In this document: one piece after another, positions 25,301 through 33,934 of the stretch | How positions within the stretch are numbered: position 1 is the first letter of the stretch | Layout of the letters: each line of letters begins with the position of its first letter | Assembly (NCBI GenBank): GCA_022606425.2 | Contig: JAHDVF020001472.1 | Coordinates: 103,707-167,706 of the forward strand | Source of the DNA: Lepidostoma basale | Taxonomy: Eukaryota > Arthropoda > Insecta > Trichoptera > Lepidostomatidae | Direction of reading: 5' to 3' | Length of the DNA stretch: 64,000 bases | The notes under the pieces: model-generated | What the model was told of the DNA's origin: nothing | Seen by the model: the letters and a program-made list of their open reading frames with translations, nothing else | The model's database searches: none | Position numbers and translations under genes: made by a program

Positions 25301-28300
25301 GCGCTCGGTAATAATACTTTAAAGATTACTTGATAAACTGTTACGTGTTACACCGTTTGATAAATACAATATACTCGTATAAGTAAAATAATTAAACTCT
25401 TAAATTTACAACACTGTTATAATGTCACATTTGTTGATTACTATATATACTTTTTGAGAATATCGCAATAGCTGTTTCGCCAACCGATGATGCCGACATC
25501 GGTCAAACGGCGAAACAGCTGTCGCGACATTCTCAAAAAGTGTATTCGTTTCGGCCAAAACAATGGACTATTCCAGTATAATCAGATACCTGTATGTAAA
25601 CGTAAGATTCAAAATAACTCATTTCATACCCCGGCGCCGTTTTGTATCATAGGTTATGAATATAATAAAATAGAATTCAATGCCAATGTAGTGCATCAGA
25701 CTCACCGTGAGGATCTATGATGATGGAGCATTTCTCGTAGTCCCAGAACTTAAGACACGGCTGCTGTTTGTACGGAATCGGAGGTTTCTCTTGAGTAATA
25801 CTCGTGTCACGAGCCCCATTTTCTTCGCGACCCACGTTCGGATCGGTGTTAATACTAAAAAATGAGTTACGTATTGAAAAAATATATTTAAAAAATATTA
25901 AAATCAACTAGTGACCACTAGTAGGATGACCACAGAATCGCTGGTCCGACCAAATTCGTATTAATCAGTCTCTAATTCGTGTATTTATTTACTCAAGAAT
26001 TAATTGTATCTCAATAGAGACGAAGATGCAAATTGGAAACAGAATATGGTTGATCAAGGTGTTTACAGGAATTATGACCAGTCATTGGTTGGGTTGAGCG
26101 CACGCTTTATGTAATACAACATTCCGCATTCCACCTTCCTTCTTATGATCACCATGTCTGACAAACTTTTTGGAAGTCGTATATATGTTAAACTCTAAGA
26201 CTACTCTTTACGTGGAAGTTAATACAATCTACATACTAACGCGATCTATGAAGATTTGTGTTTATTAAGTACTAAGCAGAACATATTTTTAACACAATGT
26301 GAAAGGCTACCGCCATTAGCGCATTGTTAGCATATTAAGAAAAAAAAATTGGAATGGGGAATGTTGTATTATTATACATAAAGCGTGCGCTTAACCCAAC
26401 CAATGACAGGTCATAAGTCCTTTAAACACCTTGATCAACCATATTCTGTTTCCAATTTGCATCTTCGTCTCTATTGAGATACAATTAATTCTTGAATTGA
26501 TAACCCGCAATGGGTGAAATCCAGTATTCGTGTACAAGTATTTGTATACATTCAAAAAATGTTATTTATTTACCGTCTTATCAGGGTGGGTGAAGGGCTG
26601 CCGCCCTCAGTTGAGGGGGTGAGTGGCAGCTCAAGGCGAGCACGCGAGCGTGCCGCCCTCTCTGCGAAACGCTTCAGCAGCTCGCTCATGCGATCTCGGG
26701 CGGGGCCCTCACTGAAGATACAAGTAGTCTCACATTAACACATTATTCCATCTATTCCAATGTTCTAAAAACAGTTAATAAAAAAACACTATTTTGATGT
26801 GGTGCCAGTGACGAAATTTTGAACATAAAAACGTAAAACTTCACATTTTGTAAACTCTGAAATATTTAAACCGATTTTGCCATAAATTCATATACATGGC
26901 TTACAGATATAATAATATACAAAGACTATAAATTCATTGAGAAAGAAAACGATCTTTTACGATGTTAGAATACTGTTACAATTGCCATCCGAACTGCGAC
27001 TTAGTTTGATATTAATTGGTCTAATACTACCCGGAAATATTCAGTGGCACAATCCATAGTAGTCCTATTGATGGTATCACAAATTTTAAACAAAAATACT
27101 TTCTCTTTAAATCTGACAACTCACTTCAGCGTATATTAGCTGTCAACTTCATTCAATAAATGAGTACTGAAATCGTTTTACAAAGCCTCCCTTGCTAACT
27201 AGCGTACCGTAAAATGGACGATATTTGTTTGGTTATCGCGTGGGTGGGGGAAAGGCTGTTAGCATTGCTATACTTACAACGGTAACCAATTTTGAATGCT
27301 TCAGTGAAAATCGTAAACAATCTTCAAATACTAGATGTATTTGACTTTCACTGTAATGAAAAGTTACGATAAAATACTTTAGTACAATTACAGCATAAGA
27401 CCAAATCATTGTGGTTTTTGTTTAATGTTAACCCTTACCACTCCTTTGTCGAATGCCAGCTGACATGGCTATATGTACGCTACAACTCAGTTGTCGGCTG
27501 GCGGCCGACAAGATAAGATTTGCGCGCGCGGTGTATTTTCTTGAAAACTTGCCTTTCTTGTGATTATTCGTTAAAAAAAACATTTAATTTCACGTTTTAA
27601 TAAGATTTTGACTGTTTTCCGTTTTTATTTTACTATAAAATAATCCTTGCAAATTCACATAACCTAAAATGGCGGAAACTTCGCGTGATACGTCATGCAG
27701 AGGAGCGATTAGAGTACAAGCCCCACTTCACTGCGAAACTGGACAAAGGTTCTAAAGACTGTACTGTGTGCAGTAACAGAAAGATTCCAGGGGGAAGACG
27801 GGAAACAATGTGGTTTTGTGAGACCTGTTCCAGGAAACCTGGTCTCCATCCTGGAGATTGTTTTAAAAGGGACCACACTATGCAAAACTATAAGTAGGCC
27901 ATAATGTTTTATGTAAATTGTTTTTTATTTGAAGAATAAATCATTACAAATAAATTTTTAACGATTTTTTTTGTAACTACCTATCGATAAAAATATTTTG
28001 ACATTATTTAAATTTGAGTTGGCTGACAAACAATATAAAAAAAGAATGGAGTGGTAAGGGTCAATAAAAGCATAACAATGGCATTTTGTTCGCCCCCCAG
28101 ACGCCTGATTGTATGCCCACCCACAAACGTCATAACACGTCTCTCCCGCACTAAGCTCACTAATCCTCAACTTGAATTTGACAACACAATCACACTACAC
28201 TTCTAACTTATGATATAACTAACTTGATAATTGATTCTGATAAAAATCGTGTCATTTACAAAAATATTTCGTACACACTTTGTTATCATCGATCTAACAC

Positions 28301-31300
28301 CAATTTTAACTCTTCTCTGTATCTGTCTCTATCTGGCAGATTCTTTGTCGACGTATTTTAAATAAAATGAAACATTCAAAACAACATTTTCTTATAAACC
28401 TAATCATAATAACAATAATAGATAAATCGTGTCTCGGACATAGATGTAAAACCACATATTAAATAATTGAACACGAATGAATACATCTGTTTTCACGAAT
28501 CTATGGGAATGGCGTATGTTGCCTGTCTAAGGCATTATCAAATGCCTTAGATATTTGATAATACCGTAGACAGGCGAAATATGTCATTCTCATAAATTAT
28601 GATAAAACTTCTTCTATATTCGCCATGACTTTTTAAATTAATTAATTAACAATTATATAATTAATTAACTTTATTATAAAATAAAAATTAAAAACCAAAC
28701 ATGTTTCGGACACACAAGCCCTTCATCAGTGATATCATAATAGTATGAATATAAATAATAAACGTATTAAAAAAATTCACGAATGTGGTCACTGAGTTTT
28801 GACATTCGTGAAAAAAATTTTTTTTTTTTTTTTACTAATTATATTTTATATTTATATGATATCACTGACGAAGGGCTTGTGTGTCCGAAACATGTTTGGT
28901 TTTTAATTTTTTTAATAAAGTGTGTGTTGTATACAAAGCATATAAAAAAAGAAACATTATAATAAAACTTCTTGAAAGCAGGCGTTTTCATTCGTATTAA
29001 TTTAAAAAATATTATATCAGTATCAAATAATTAATAAACAAACATTTGAGATTCTGATGCGCACCACTTATTAATCTGACTAAAGTCAGTCATAGCGGGA
29101 AAAGGGTTAAATAATTCTGATATTGAGAATAAATGAATTAATATTTTTGATCCGAATTGATCGTGACAATAATCATTTTTTATCGCAGACTAAATAAAAC
29201 AAAATTGCAAAAGATTAATTTCACATGTAAATTATAAAAGTATTAAGGTAAAAGTAACTACGTTGTGGCGTATTTTCATTATTATGAATTGTGTTTAATA
29301 AGCCAAACGACATTTCCCCCGCATCAATTTAAATTCAACAATGAGGTCACGTATTTCAGGAAAAGATTCAAACATATTAAACGCTTTGTGTTATACAATA
29401 TAATGGCTGAGAGTACAAAAGAAACCAGACTAAAAGCTACACACAACTCGCAAAATGAAACGAAAAAGGAAGAAACGAATTTCATAGATCGATAGATTTC
29501 AAATAATAATTTCAACTTTAGAACACAACAACTAATTTTAAAATATAACAACACAAAATAAATTAAACATTGCTCAATATTACTAAATTAAAAAAGCTTA
29601 AAATATAAATAAGGATACATATTTATACTCGGTGTCCAACTGTTTTACTACGAATTTTTCAGTTCGCGATTTAAAACAAACGATTTTCAAGAACACTTAT
29701 CGCTCATTTTCATTGTATTAAAATAAGAAAAAAAATACTAAATTCAAACTTTTATATTATTTAAAAACTTCACCCTTATTACTATCCACAGTTTGCTAGT
29801 AATTCCCAGTGTAAGGAAGGAGGGTTTCATACCAATTTAAATTATTTATTGTTTCTTGAACAAGGGTGCCGAACTCCATATGAAATAATTAGAACAAATG
29901 AAAATGTGCGTTTTCCAGAAGTATTATAATTTTTTATGGGAATGAAATGTTTCGCTTCGCTAAGGTAATATTTGATAATGCGTTAGCAAGGCGAAACATG
30001 TCATTGCCATAAAACTTACTATATATTCTAGAAAACAGACGTTTTGTTTTGTATTTTTTTATGATTATTTTATTTTATTGTAAATAATTATGATATACAT
30101 TTGATAAAAAAGTTTATGGTCTGTACTTGTCACACTAGGCATGACCTATATCGTGACAACTACATAATAAGTGCATATTAATGAAATCGTTAGTAACATA
30201 ACGGTTTGTTAGTAATCTTATGCCGAAATTGGTTTTTACCCTAATTTCAATATGTTTTTTTTATATTATACAATCTTGGATAATTTTCTAGATTTTCTAT
30301 GCATTATAAAGTCATAAAAATCATCCTCAATAACGCAGATGACGGGGAGACGAGATGAAACAAAATGGATGAAGATTTTCTGGGATATAAATTGACATTT
30401 AATATTATTAGATTTGATATGAAACAAAAAGAGAAACCACATAGCGAAACCTTTTAGAAGGTTTAAACACTTCAAAATATATTCGGTAATCAGAAGTGTG
30501 TTCAAAGAATCGCCTCTTGAAGATTCGTAGTTCAACCATTGGACAGCGAGTGTTGAAATAAATACAATTATATGTAATATGTTTATGAATAATGATAATG
30601 ATGCTTATATAGTATTGGCTAACTAAGTCAGGCAAGGAAGTTACTCAGAAAGAGAGTCGCGTCACTACAAGACATGTGCAATACCTGTATATCTTCAACA
30701 CAGGTATACCCCGGGATACGGAGCAGTTGCAATCCATACTAATGTCAAGCAACCTGAAATGCCGTAGAGAAGACATTATTTTCCGTAGCCAGAGAAAATA
30801 ATGTTCAAAGGAACACTTTCACAAGCTGAAGAGTGCCTTTCTGGAATCTGGACTCAAGAAATTGCTGTCCCAAATTGAACCACTCTTTCCGCATGGAATG
30901 ATATGAATATGATCTCTCACATTTAGGAGTAGGAGCAACAGTTGTGATATTACAATAGTAGTCAAGTGCGTAAACAACGAGGAGAGCAATGTCCAAGTTC
31001 TATAAGGTAACATCTTCGACTGGAGAATATTTCAACGCAATTTGACAGCGTTAAAATATTTCTGCATCATCTGGCACGTAAGATGTTAAAACGAACTGAA
31101 AGATTTTTTAAACTTATATAAAATAACGTAAATGCGCAAATGTGTAATTATTATATTATGCGAACAATAAATTTATTTAAATCCTTATTGTCTGTGTTAT
31201 TATTTAGTCATGAATCAATTTGAATTTTATGTGCATAAAAAGTTTCATATATTAATGTTGTTAATTGATATTTCTTAGTAGAAGTTCATGATAAATAATG

Positions 31301-33925
31301 AAAATAAAAATTGATTTATCATATAATATGTATTTAGTTTTACTTCACGTGTTTTGTTTAAAATTCATTAAATTTCGATACATATAATCAAATAATAATA
31401 ATTGTTTTTATTTAAATTTTCATTATTTAAGTAATACTCGTTTGTTTGATTTTCGGTGTGGTATAAATGATACATTTAAAAAAAAATACCACAATTATAA
31501 AATATAAATGCCAAATTGCGTCGAAGTTGTTATCTCATTGTTATTGTACCTAAATCTAAATTAATTGGATAAAATAAAACATTTACTTAAAAAGGTTATT
31601 GATTCCTATTAATTCGGTTTAAACTAATTAAATTCTCAACACCATCATGCGAAATGTGTATTTTAGTTATGATTATTTAATGTGCCAAGAATCTGTTAAA
31701 TTTTGCTACCAATTAAATCGGTTTACTTATCAAAATACTAGATAGAAATTCTACTAGGTTTGATTTGAATTTCGGAATTGCTCGTGGATGGTCTCGTTAT
31801 TTATGCACAAGATGGCGCTACGGGACAGGCCAATGATTGGGTCGGGTTGAAACAGGGAGTACAAAATGGCGTCTACTTACAGATGCGGCGGCTCCTGTCC
31901 CATGTCGCGAGAAGATATCCCTTCTGCTATCGGCAGCTGGGGCAAGGGCGGCGTGGGCTGCCCTGACTGGCGCAGAGCAGCTAATTTAGCGTCGTTGCTA
32001 CGGCGGAAATCAGCCGCCATTTGCATCCTGCGGGGAAAGTCATGCAAAGCCGGTGTATTCAAACGAAAGAGATTGTCATTCGAATTATTTGAAGCGTACT
32101 CTATTAAAAGTGAGATGTAGTTTGTCAACGCGAAAGAGATATATTAACCAGAAAGCGATGATTATGATGGAACAAAAACTAGAAAAATTAAATATCCTCC
32201 CGTCTCACAAATATATTTTATTTATATTTTCATTTAAAAGATTTTAGAACTGATGCATGGTAATTACACAGGTGCTTAGTGGATTAAACATTAAACAAAG
32301 AAAAAATAATATATTTTTATTGTTACCACGGGTGGCATCTTTAGGTTGACGTTTAAACTATACTATATTATTCAATCACGTTACATCTTTGCACAGTTAT
32401 TGGCCTTTATGTTTAACACCAATTGTGATCAAAAACTATTTTTTTACTTTTTTGATAGGTACTTGGCACCTTTATTATGTCCGGGCCTTCTACAAAATTT
32501 CAAATGCACAATATATTTTGTAGAAAATTATAACATAAATTTATCTGTGATTTGAGCATTTCATTCTAAATATATTTAAAGCACAAGTACTTGGATCTTG
32601 TCTTCTCGAGAGTACCAGCGGAGGTTGATGTTGGATATTGTTTAATAGTGAGTGATGTGGTGCATTTGTGGATCTGACTACCCGGGTAGAGTCAGGAGTA
32701 TAGAGAGGTCAGGGGTATCATTGGTCAGGGTCCGGGGTCTTGTGTGGGGACAGGTAAACACTAAAATCTTTTGGGCTATACGAAAACAATACTCTTTATA
32801 GTATTAAAATTCTTCTGCACGATATGAATGAATTGTAATAATAGGGTAACATTTACCAAAAATACAGAACACTGTATATTCTGCCAGTGTTCACTTATGG
32901 TATTGAGACAGTCACAATAAAAAAGTGCCAGTAAGCTGATTGCTTACACAGAGTGCAACGCAGAGAGCCATGTTGGGTATCATCTTGCGAGACAGACAAA
33001 GGTCTTTAACGTCTTCAAGCTGGCCGTAACCCTTAAGTGGCGTTGGGCGAAACACGTCGCACGTAATCCAGATGAAAAGTGGATAAGACGACTGTTGTGT
33101 TGATGCATGAGGACGGCAAAGTGTGGAGTTGGACGCCCACAGTTGCGTTGGCGTGACGATATTCGTAAAAATGTGGGAATGAAAGGAATTTCTTTTGGGA
33201 ATGCTCGGAACCAATTCTCTATAGCTTCGAAGACATGGACATTTAATAACCCATTTCTTTAGATTAATTAGGGGATACTTCGAGAACTCGGCCGTACTGG
33301 AGGATGTTGGTATTTTTGTCCCCGATAGATATCTCCGATAGCGACAGCACATATTGTTTTACCTACCGGCCGCCAGAACCAATCTGCCTCTGGTGACACT
33401 GGTGGGAAGAGCAATTAGTCTGCTGAACGCGGTCTCCTCGGAGATCGACGTCTTTCATATTAGTGAAATTACTTTCAGGGGACAAATACTCTTGACTTTA
33501 GAGATTATCTTGTCTTCCTAATGTCGAACCATCATAAATGCGTTCCTGGTATGTGTATAATGTCTTACCTGTACTCAATAGATGCCTTAAACATTTCTGC
33601 TGTTTGTAATGTCTTTTGAGTAAATAAACCGATTTGATTTGATTGCGGAGAGTCTGTATGCGGAGAGCTCAGGAAAGAATGGAGTGGAAAATACGAAAGG
33701 AGGCCTACGTCCAGGATTGGAAGGTCACAACGGGCTGAAGAAGAAGTAGAAAAAGATGATTTACCAAGAAGTCCTCTTGGTGGTAGGGTCGGCATCCCAG
33801 GCGGGGCGCGGCGTGTGCCCCCAGCCGTCCTCCGTGGAGGAGGCGCGCCATGCGCCCTCGCCGCCGGCTGCCCGAGGGCCCCGCATCATGGCAGCTAGGT
33901 CCAACCGTTCCGGATACACCAGGTT
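13001..33925 (-). CDS. Cyclic-nucleotide-gated cation channel, beta-type subunit (12 exons, 5' end missing)
   Basis: Plasma-membrane channel subunit opened by cGMP or cAMP, normally part of a heterotetramer in sensory neurons. Exons (minus strand): 33925-33765, 32027-31881, 26711-26574, 25854-25706, 23677-23418, 22296-22147, 20294-19989, 17236-17113, 16364-16135, 15550-15435, 14445-14214 and candidate 13306-13001. All junctions use AG/GT and are phase-compatible; together they give 2319 nt. Domain order: an N-terminal region with the beta-type block [13 protein letters not shown], then S1 ([12 protein letters not shown]), S2-S3, S4 ([13 protein letters not shown]), S5, pore ([14 protein letters not shown]), S6 ([12 protein letters not shown]), C-linker, and a cyclic-nucleotide domain with FGEISLL and NRRTADV. 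The pore has Lys where CNG alpha subunits have the cation-binding Glu, supporting a modulatory subunit. The start codon and any earlier exons were not found; a TAG precedes the first exon in frame. Its introns are full of transposons. Confidence 0.9.
13310..13705 (+). mobile_element. LINE tail, family L-B, with (GAA)n-like end
   Basis: Frames carry [38 protein letters not shown] and [20 protein letters not shown], the post-RT C-terminus of an RTE-like LINE. A frameshift near 13505 splits it. It ends in GCAGAAGAAGAAGAATAAG. Related copies lie at 38160 and 56194. Confidence 0.82.
14214..14445 (-). CDS. CNG channel exon 11 (C-helix and Glu/Pro-rich tail)
   Basis: Acceptor GATTGCAG follows the split codon [23 protein letters not shown] is the C-helix region; then comes an [13 protein letters not shown] acidic stretch and LLQAVME. 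A donor GAG|GTGGGT at 14213 would splice in phase 0 to the 13306-13001 exon. If unspliced, the frame reads three more residues (VGH) and stops at TAA 14202-14204, giving an alternative C-terminus. Confidence 0.9.
14690..14870. mobile_element. FB2 foldback MITE
   Basis: Inverted arms ACTTTTGAGTTTATTTTT and AAAAATAAACTCAAAAGTGC surround a centre with TCGAAAGTTTTCAACCTT and TTCTCCCGATG. Related copies occur at about 8560, 12240, 19500, 24900, 36790 and 37490. It lies in CNG intron 10 (between exons 10 and 11). Confidence 0.65.
15435..15550 (-). CDS. CNG channel exon 10 (phosphate-binding cassette)
   Basis: Acceptor AATTGTTTAG and donor GTAAG|GTAAAA; 116 nt. It encodes [20 protein letters not shown] plus ADV, the phosphate-binding cassette that contacts the cyclic nucleotide. 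The conserved Glu, Arg and Thr are all present, so ligand binding looks intact. Confidence 0.95.
15650..16082. mobile_element. Interspersed element (GGTGCTTAGTGG family) split by an FB3 hairpin MITE
   Basis: The outer sequence GTGCTTAGTGGTTTAAACATAA (about 15660-15712) resumes at 15955-16082 with TTTGAACTACACTATATTATT and ends GATACTTGGCACC. An uninterrupted relative lies at 32268-32475. Between them sits a hairpin element (about 15713-15930) with arms GATTGTTTAGTGGTTTTACTTGGATT and its inverse. This documents a nested insertion. Confidence 0.7.
16135..16364 (-). CDS. CNG channel exon 9 (C-linker end, start of cyclic-nucleotide domain)
   Basis: Acceptor TTTGTTTCAG and donor GTTCAG|GTTAGT; 230 nt. 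It reads [31 protein letters not shown], then the beta-roll [20 protein letters not shown]. Confidence 0.96.
16440..16625 (+). mobile_element. LINE tail, family L-E fragment
   Basis: Degenerate frames include [20 protein letters not shown] and [16 protein letters not shown], matching L-E copies at 2180-2325 and 61735. It is truncated on both sides and joins an opposite-strand L-GTTA tail at about 16630. Confidence 0.6.
16630..17050 (-). mobile_element. LINE tail, family L-GTTA (degenerate)
   Basis: Minus-strand frames read [20 protein letters not shown], then [19 protein letters not shown] and [14 protein letters not shown]. The copy is closely related to the longer one at 47215 but has stops. 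It lies in the intron between CNG exons 8 and 9. Confidence 0.78.
17113..17236 (-). CDS. CNG channel exon 8 (C-linker)
   Basis: Acceptor TTTTTCAG and donor TTTGG|GTAATT; 124 nt. [17 protein letters not shown] then [20 protein letters not shown] is the canonical A'-B' C-linker helix pair of CNG channels. Confidence 0.95.
17645..17880. mobile_element. FB1 foldback MITE, near-complete
   Basis: Left arm ATTGTTTCTTGAGCAAG through CAGTTTTCTAGAAGTTTTATT and TTTATGGGAATGACATG; inverted right arm CATCATTCCCATAAAATATA through ACTGACGTTTCATTCGTATTAA. Short loop around AAATGACATTTGATAATGCC. This is the clearest 235-bp form of the family. Confidence 0.75.
18428..19030. mobile_element. piggyBac-like MITE, TTAA target sites
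   Basis: TTAA flanks both sides (18424-18427 and 19031-19034). Left end CCCTTTCGTGGCTGGTG; inverted right end CACCAAAGGG; about 10 bp of terminal repeat. A 20-bp perfect palindrome GTGGGAATACGTATTCCCAC lies at 18442-18461 just inside the left end. TTAA duplication and CCCT ends are the piggyBac signature. No transposase is inside. Confidence 0.75.
19055..19348 (+). mobile_element. LINE tail, family L-GTTA
   Basis: Reads [20 protein letters not shown], then [10 protein letters not shown], then [17 protein letters not shown], ending in GGTTAGTTAGTTAG. It is 5'-truncated with internal changes, in the intron between CNG exons 7 and 8. Confidence 0.82.
19390..19764. mobile_element. FB1 MITE interrupted by an FB2 element
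   Basis: The left FB1 arm at 19390-19485 ends at GACATGTTTCG; the right arm resumes near 19735 with TAATAAAACGTCTAGAAAACG. Between them is FB2-like sequence (19505-19690) with ACATGTTTCGAAGGATTTAC and TCATCGGGAGAACGATAT and its partial inverse. Confidence 0.6.
19765..19940. repeat. 26-bp tandem repeat, 6.8 copies
   Basis: The unit is AAAACGTACGTTTTCATTAA followed by TATTGT, repeated in perfect register at 19765, 19791, 19817, 19843 (one change, CTTACG), 19869, 19895 and 19921 (partial). Each unit carries the palindrome AAAACGTACGTTTT. The first unit is continuous with the right end of the FB1 MITE, so the array seems to have grown from the MITE tip. It starts 49 bases from the donor of CNG exon 7. 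Confidence 0.95.
19989..20294 (-). CDS. CNG channel exon 7 (S5, pore, S6)
   Basis: Acceptor GGTTGTAG and donor TGCCAG|GTTAAA; 306 nt, phase 0 both ends. It reads S5 ([15 protein letters not shown]), turret [15 protein letters not shown], pore helix and filter [17 protein letters not shown], and S6 ([17 protein letters not shown]). The Glu that binds cations in alpha subunits (TIGET) is replaced by Lys. A 26-bp tandem array begins about 49 bases inside the following intron. Confidence 0.97.
20325..20540. mobile_element. FB1 foldback MITE
   Basis: Arms TACGAATGAAAACGTCTGTTTTCTAG and CTAGAAAACAGACGTTTTCATTC in inverted orientation, with GGCATGTTTCGCATTCCTAAGG between them. It sits directly upstream of the acceptor of CNG exon 7. 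Confidence 0.75.
20755..21175 (-). mobile_element. Unclassified repeat-like GC-richer block
   Basis: An open 102-residue minus frame includes [20 protein letters not shown] and [19 protein letters not shown] do not recognise it. Higher GC, a position inside an intron and adjacency to a LINE tail suggest 5' sequence of a non-LTR element, but this is only an inference. A similarity search would decide. Confidence 0.35.
21298..21885 (-). mobile_element. LINE tail, family L-A
   Basis: Minus-strand frames read [60 protein letters not shown] and [11 protein letters not shown], ending in a (GAA)-rich tail at 21300. This is the post-RT C-terminus of an RTE-like LINE. Several stops and frameshifts are present. 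It lies between CNG exons 6 and 7. Confidence 0.82.
22147..22296 (-). CDS. CNG channel exon 6 (S3 and S4)
   Basis: Acceptor TGTCTACAG and donor TTCATC|GTAAGT; 150 nt, phase 0 both ends. [17 protein letters not shown] is S3; [17 protein letters not shown] is the Arg/Lys-bearing S4 voltage-sensor-like helix. Confidence 0.95.
22383..22960. mobile_element. P2 long-hairpin MITE, complete two-armed copy
   Basis: Left arm from GATTAATTGTATCTCAATAG to about 22560; inverted right arm from TGAAGTGTGTCTCAACATA to CTATTGAGATACAATTAATC at about 22897. The arms are over 200 bp each and close to identical, around a loop near 22610-22670. A conserved non-palindromic tail (AATGGGTAAAATCAAGTATT then TGTCTACAAGTATTTGTATA) follows to 22960, as in two other copies. 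Confidence 0.8.
23418..23677 (-). CDS. CNG channel exon 5 (S1 to S3)
   Basis: Acceptor ACCGTATAG and donor TTCAAA|GTAAGA; 260 nt. It encodes S1 ([19 protein letters not shown]), the conserved [19 protein letters not shown] loop, S2 ([14 protein letters not shown]) and the S2-S3 loop ending in [10 protein letters not shown]. Confidence 0.95.
23834..24090. mobile_element. TIR MITE with internal triplicated motif
   Basis: Perfect 15-bp inverted ends TCGCACGCTTAATAG (23834-23848) and CTATTAAGCGTGCGA (24076-24090). Inside, TGTTAACGCTATCCA occurs three times (about 23910, 23934 and 23974). It is non-coding and in the intron just upstream of CNG exon 5. No target duplication was settled, so the superfamily is open. 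Confidence 0.75.
24130..24335. mobile_element. FB1 foldback MITE, degenerate
   Basis: Contains ATTGTTTCTAACATTGATGT, then AACATCTATCTTGTAGTAG and the inverted TCATTACATATAAAATCACG. The arms are diverged and shortened. Confidence 0.5.
25706..25854 (-). CDS. CNG channel exon 4 (linker into S1)
   Basis: Acceptor CATTTTTTAG and donor CACG|GTGAGT; 149 nt. It reads [16 protein letters not shown] and ends [10 protein letters not shown]; the IDP-x-x motif immediately precedes S1 in CNG beta subunits. Confidence 0.85.
25993..26560. mobile_element. P2 long-hairpin MITE, two-armed copy
   Basis: Left arm from AATTAATTGTATCTCAATAG through GGAAACAGAATATGG and CATTGGTTGGGTTGAGCG; inverted right arm through CAACCATATTCTGTTTCC to CTATTGAGATACAATTAATT at about 26495. 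It is followed by the same tail (AATGGGTGAAATCCAGTATT and ACAAGTATTTGTATACATTC). Exon 3 of the CNG gene starts a few bases beyond. Confidence 0.8.
26574..26711 (-). CDS. CNG channel exon 3 (beta-type helix before S1)
   Basis: Acceptor TATCTTCAG and donor AGACG|GTAAAT; 138 nt. [20 protein letters not shown] followed by a Ser/Pro-rich segment resembles the conserved pre-S1 helix of vertebrate CNG beta subunits. Confidence 0.82.
27432..28060 (+). mobile_element. piggyBac element, internally deleted, 629 bp
   Basis: Terminal repeats CCCTTACCACTCC (27432-27444) and GGAGTGGTAAGGG (28048-28060). TTAA precedes the left end; TCAA follows the right end, a one-base change of the expected TTAA. Inside, a plus-strand frame ending at 27897 encodes the Cys-rich tail of the transposase, while the catalytic core is missing. 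A palindromic TTGTCGGCTGGCGGCCGACAA near the left end may be a subterminal repeat. Confidence 0.88.
27669..27897 (+). pseudogene. piggyBac transposase remnant, C-terminal Cys-rich domain
   Basis: The frame reads [20 protein letters not shown], then [20 protein letters not shown], then [13 protein letters not shown] and stop. The Cys/His spacing (C-x2-C, then C-x2-C, then C and H) matches the cross-brace zinc finger at the C-terminus of piggyBac transposases, which binds the transposon ends. An ATG at 27669 (MAETSRD) starts in a different frame, so N- and C-terminal remnants are out of frame. The catalytic DDD core is absent, so this cannot transpose by itself. Confidence 0.82.
28425..29020. 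mobile_element. FB1 MITE interrupted by an FB4 hairpin
   Basis: FB1 arms at 28440-28615 (TTATGATAAAACTTCT at the break) and 28955-29000 (AATAAAACTTCTTGAAAGCA then GCGTTTTCATTCGTATTAA) flank a perfect-looking inverted pair: AACCAAACATGTTTCGGACA with CACAAGCCCTTC, and GAAGGGCTTGTG with TGTCCGAAACATGTTTGGTT. The FB4 motif recurs at 60410-60780. Confidence 0.65.
29830..30065. mobile_element. FB1 foldback MITE
   Basis: Arms AAATGTGCGTTTTCCAGAAG and CTAGAAAACAGACGTTTTG in inverted orientation around GGGAATGAAATGTTTCGCTT and AGGCGAAACATGTCATTGCC. Confidence 0.7.
30066..31760. other. CNG intron, no gene recognised
   Basis: Minus-strand ORFs at 30266-30635 and 30805-31013 have no motif I recognise. 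They are broken into short frames and may be old transposon sequence. The rest is AT-rich without terminal repeats. Confidence 0.35.
31881..32027 (-). CDS. CNG channel exon 2 (N-terminal cytoplasmic region)
   Basis: Acceptor TTTCCCCGCAG and donor CATCT|GTAAGT; 147 nt. It joins exon 1 through the split codon TG|G. It reads [18 protein letters not shown], then a Pro-rich stretch, then [12 protein letters not shown]. Confidence 0.78.
32268..32475. mobile_element. Interspersed element (GGTGCTTAGTGG family), uninterrupted copy
   Basis: Starts GGTGCTTAGTGGATTAAACAT and ends GATAGGTACTTGGCACC. It shares both ends and the stretch TTTGCACAGTTATTG to TTTAACACCAATTG with 15650-16082, but lacks the hairpin inserted there. 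Confidence 0.65.
32865..33235 (+). mobile_element. LINE tail, family L-E, degenerate
   Basis: Plus-strand frames include [35 protein letters not shown] and [12 protein letters not shown]. It has many stops and frameshifts. The 146-residue minus-strand ORF over it is a shadow. Confidence 0.65.
33236..33515 (-). repeat. R1 interspersed repeat, inverted copy
   Basis: Read on the minus strand it matches 41945-42200: AGATAATCTCTAAAGTCAAG, TTTCACTAATATGAAAGACG, GTGTCACCAGAGGCAG, GGCCGGTAGGTAAAACAA and TTAATCTAAAGAAAT in the same order. No ORF is seen; it may be the 3'-UTR of a retroelement. Confidence 0.7.
33540..33745 (+). mobile_element. Two abutting retroelement 3' ends
   Basis: 33540-33645 is the (GATTT)n-tailed 3' end also seen inverted at 2326-2425. 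33650-33745 is a LINE tail reading [16 protein letters not shown] and ending GGGCTGAAGAAGAAGTAG. The second ends about 20 bases from the donor of CNG exon 1. Confidence 0.55.
33765..33925 (-). CDS. CNG channel exon 1 of those seen (N-terminal cytoplasmic region)
   Basis: Acceptor TTTTCTTAG and donor TCTTG|GTAAAT; phase 0 in, phase 2 out (161 nt). It is GC-rich and reads [16 protein letters not shown], then [15 protein letters not shown]. The function of this low-complexity cytoplasmic part is unknown. Met-13/14 could be starts if no earlier coding exon exists, but the in-frame TAG just before AAC is intronic. Confidence 0.72.
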
Positions 33926-33934
33926 CTAAGAAAA

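Noticed and set aside
26514..26738. Plus-strand ORF of 74 residues
   Set aside because: It is antisense to CNG exon 3, which has splice sites and family similarity.
30266..31013. Minus-strand ORFs, considered as receptor or transposon coding sequence
   Set aside because: No motif, splice-site or repeat support was found; left as unrecognised intron sequence.
32912..33352. 146-residue minus-strand ORF
   Set aside because: It lies antisense over an L-E LINE tail and the R1 repeat, with no recognisable domain.
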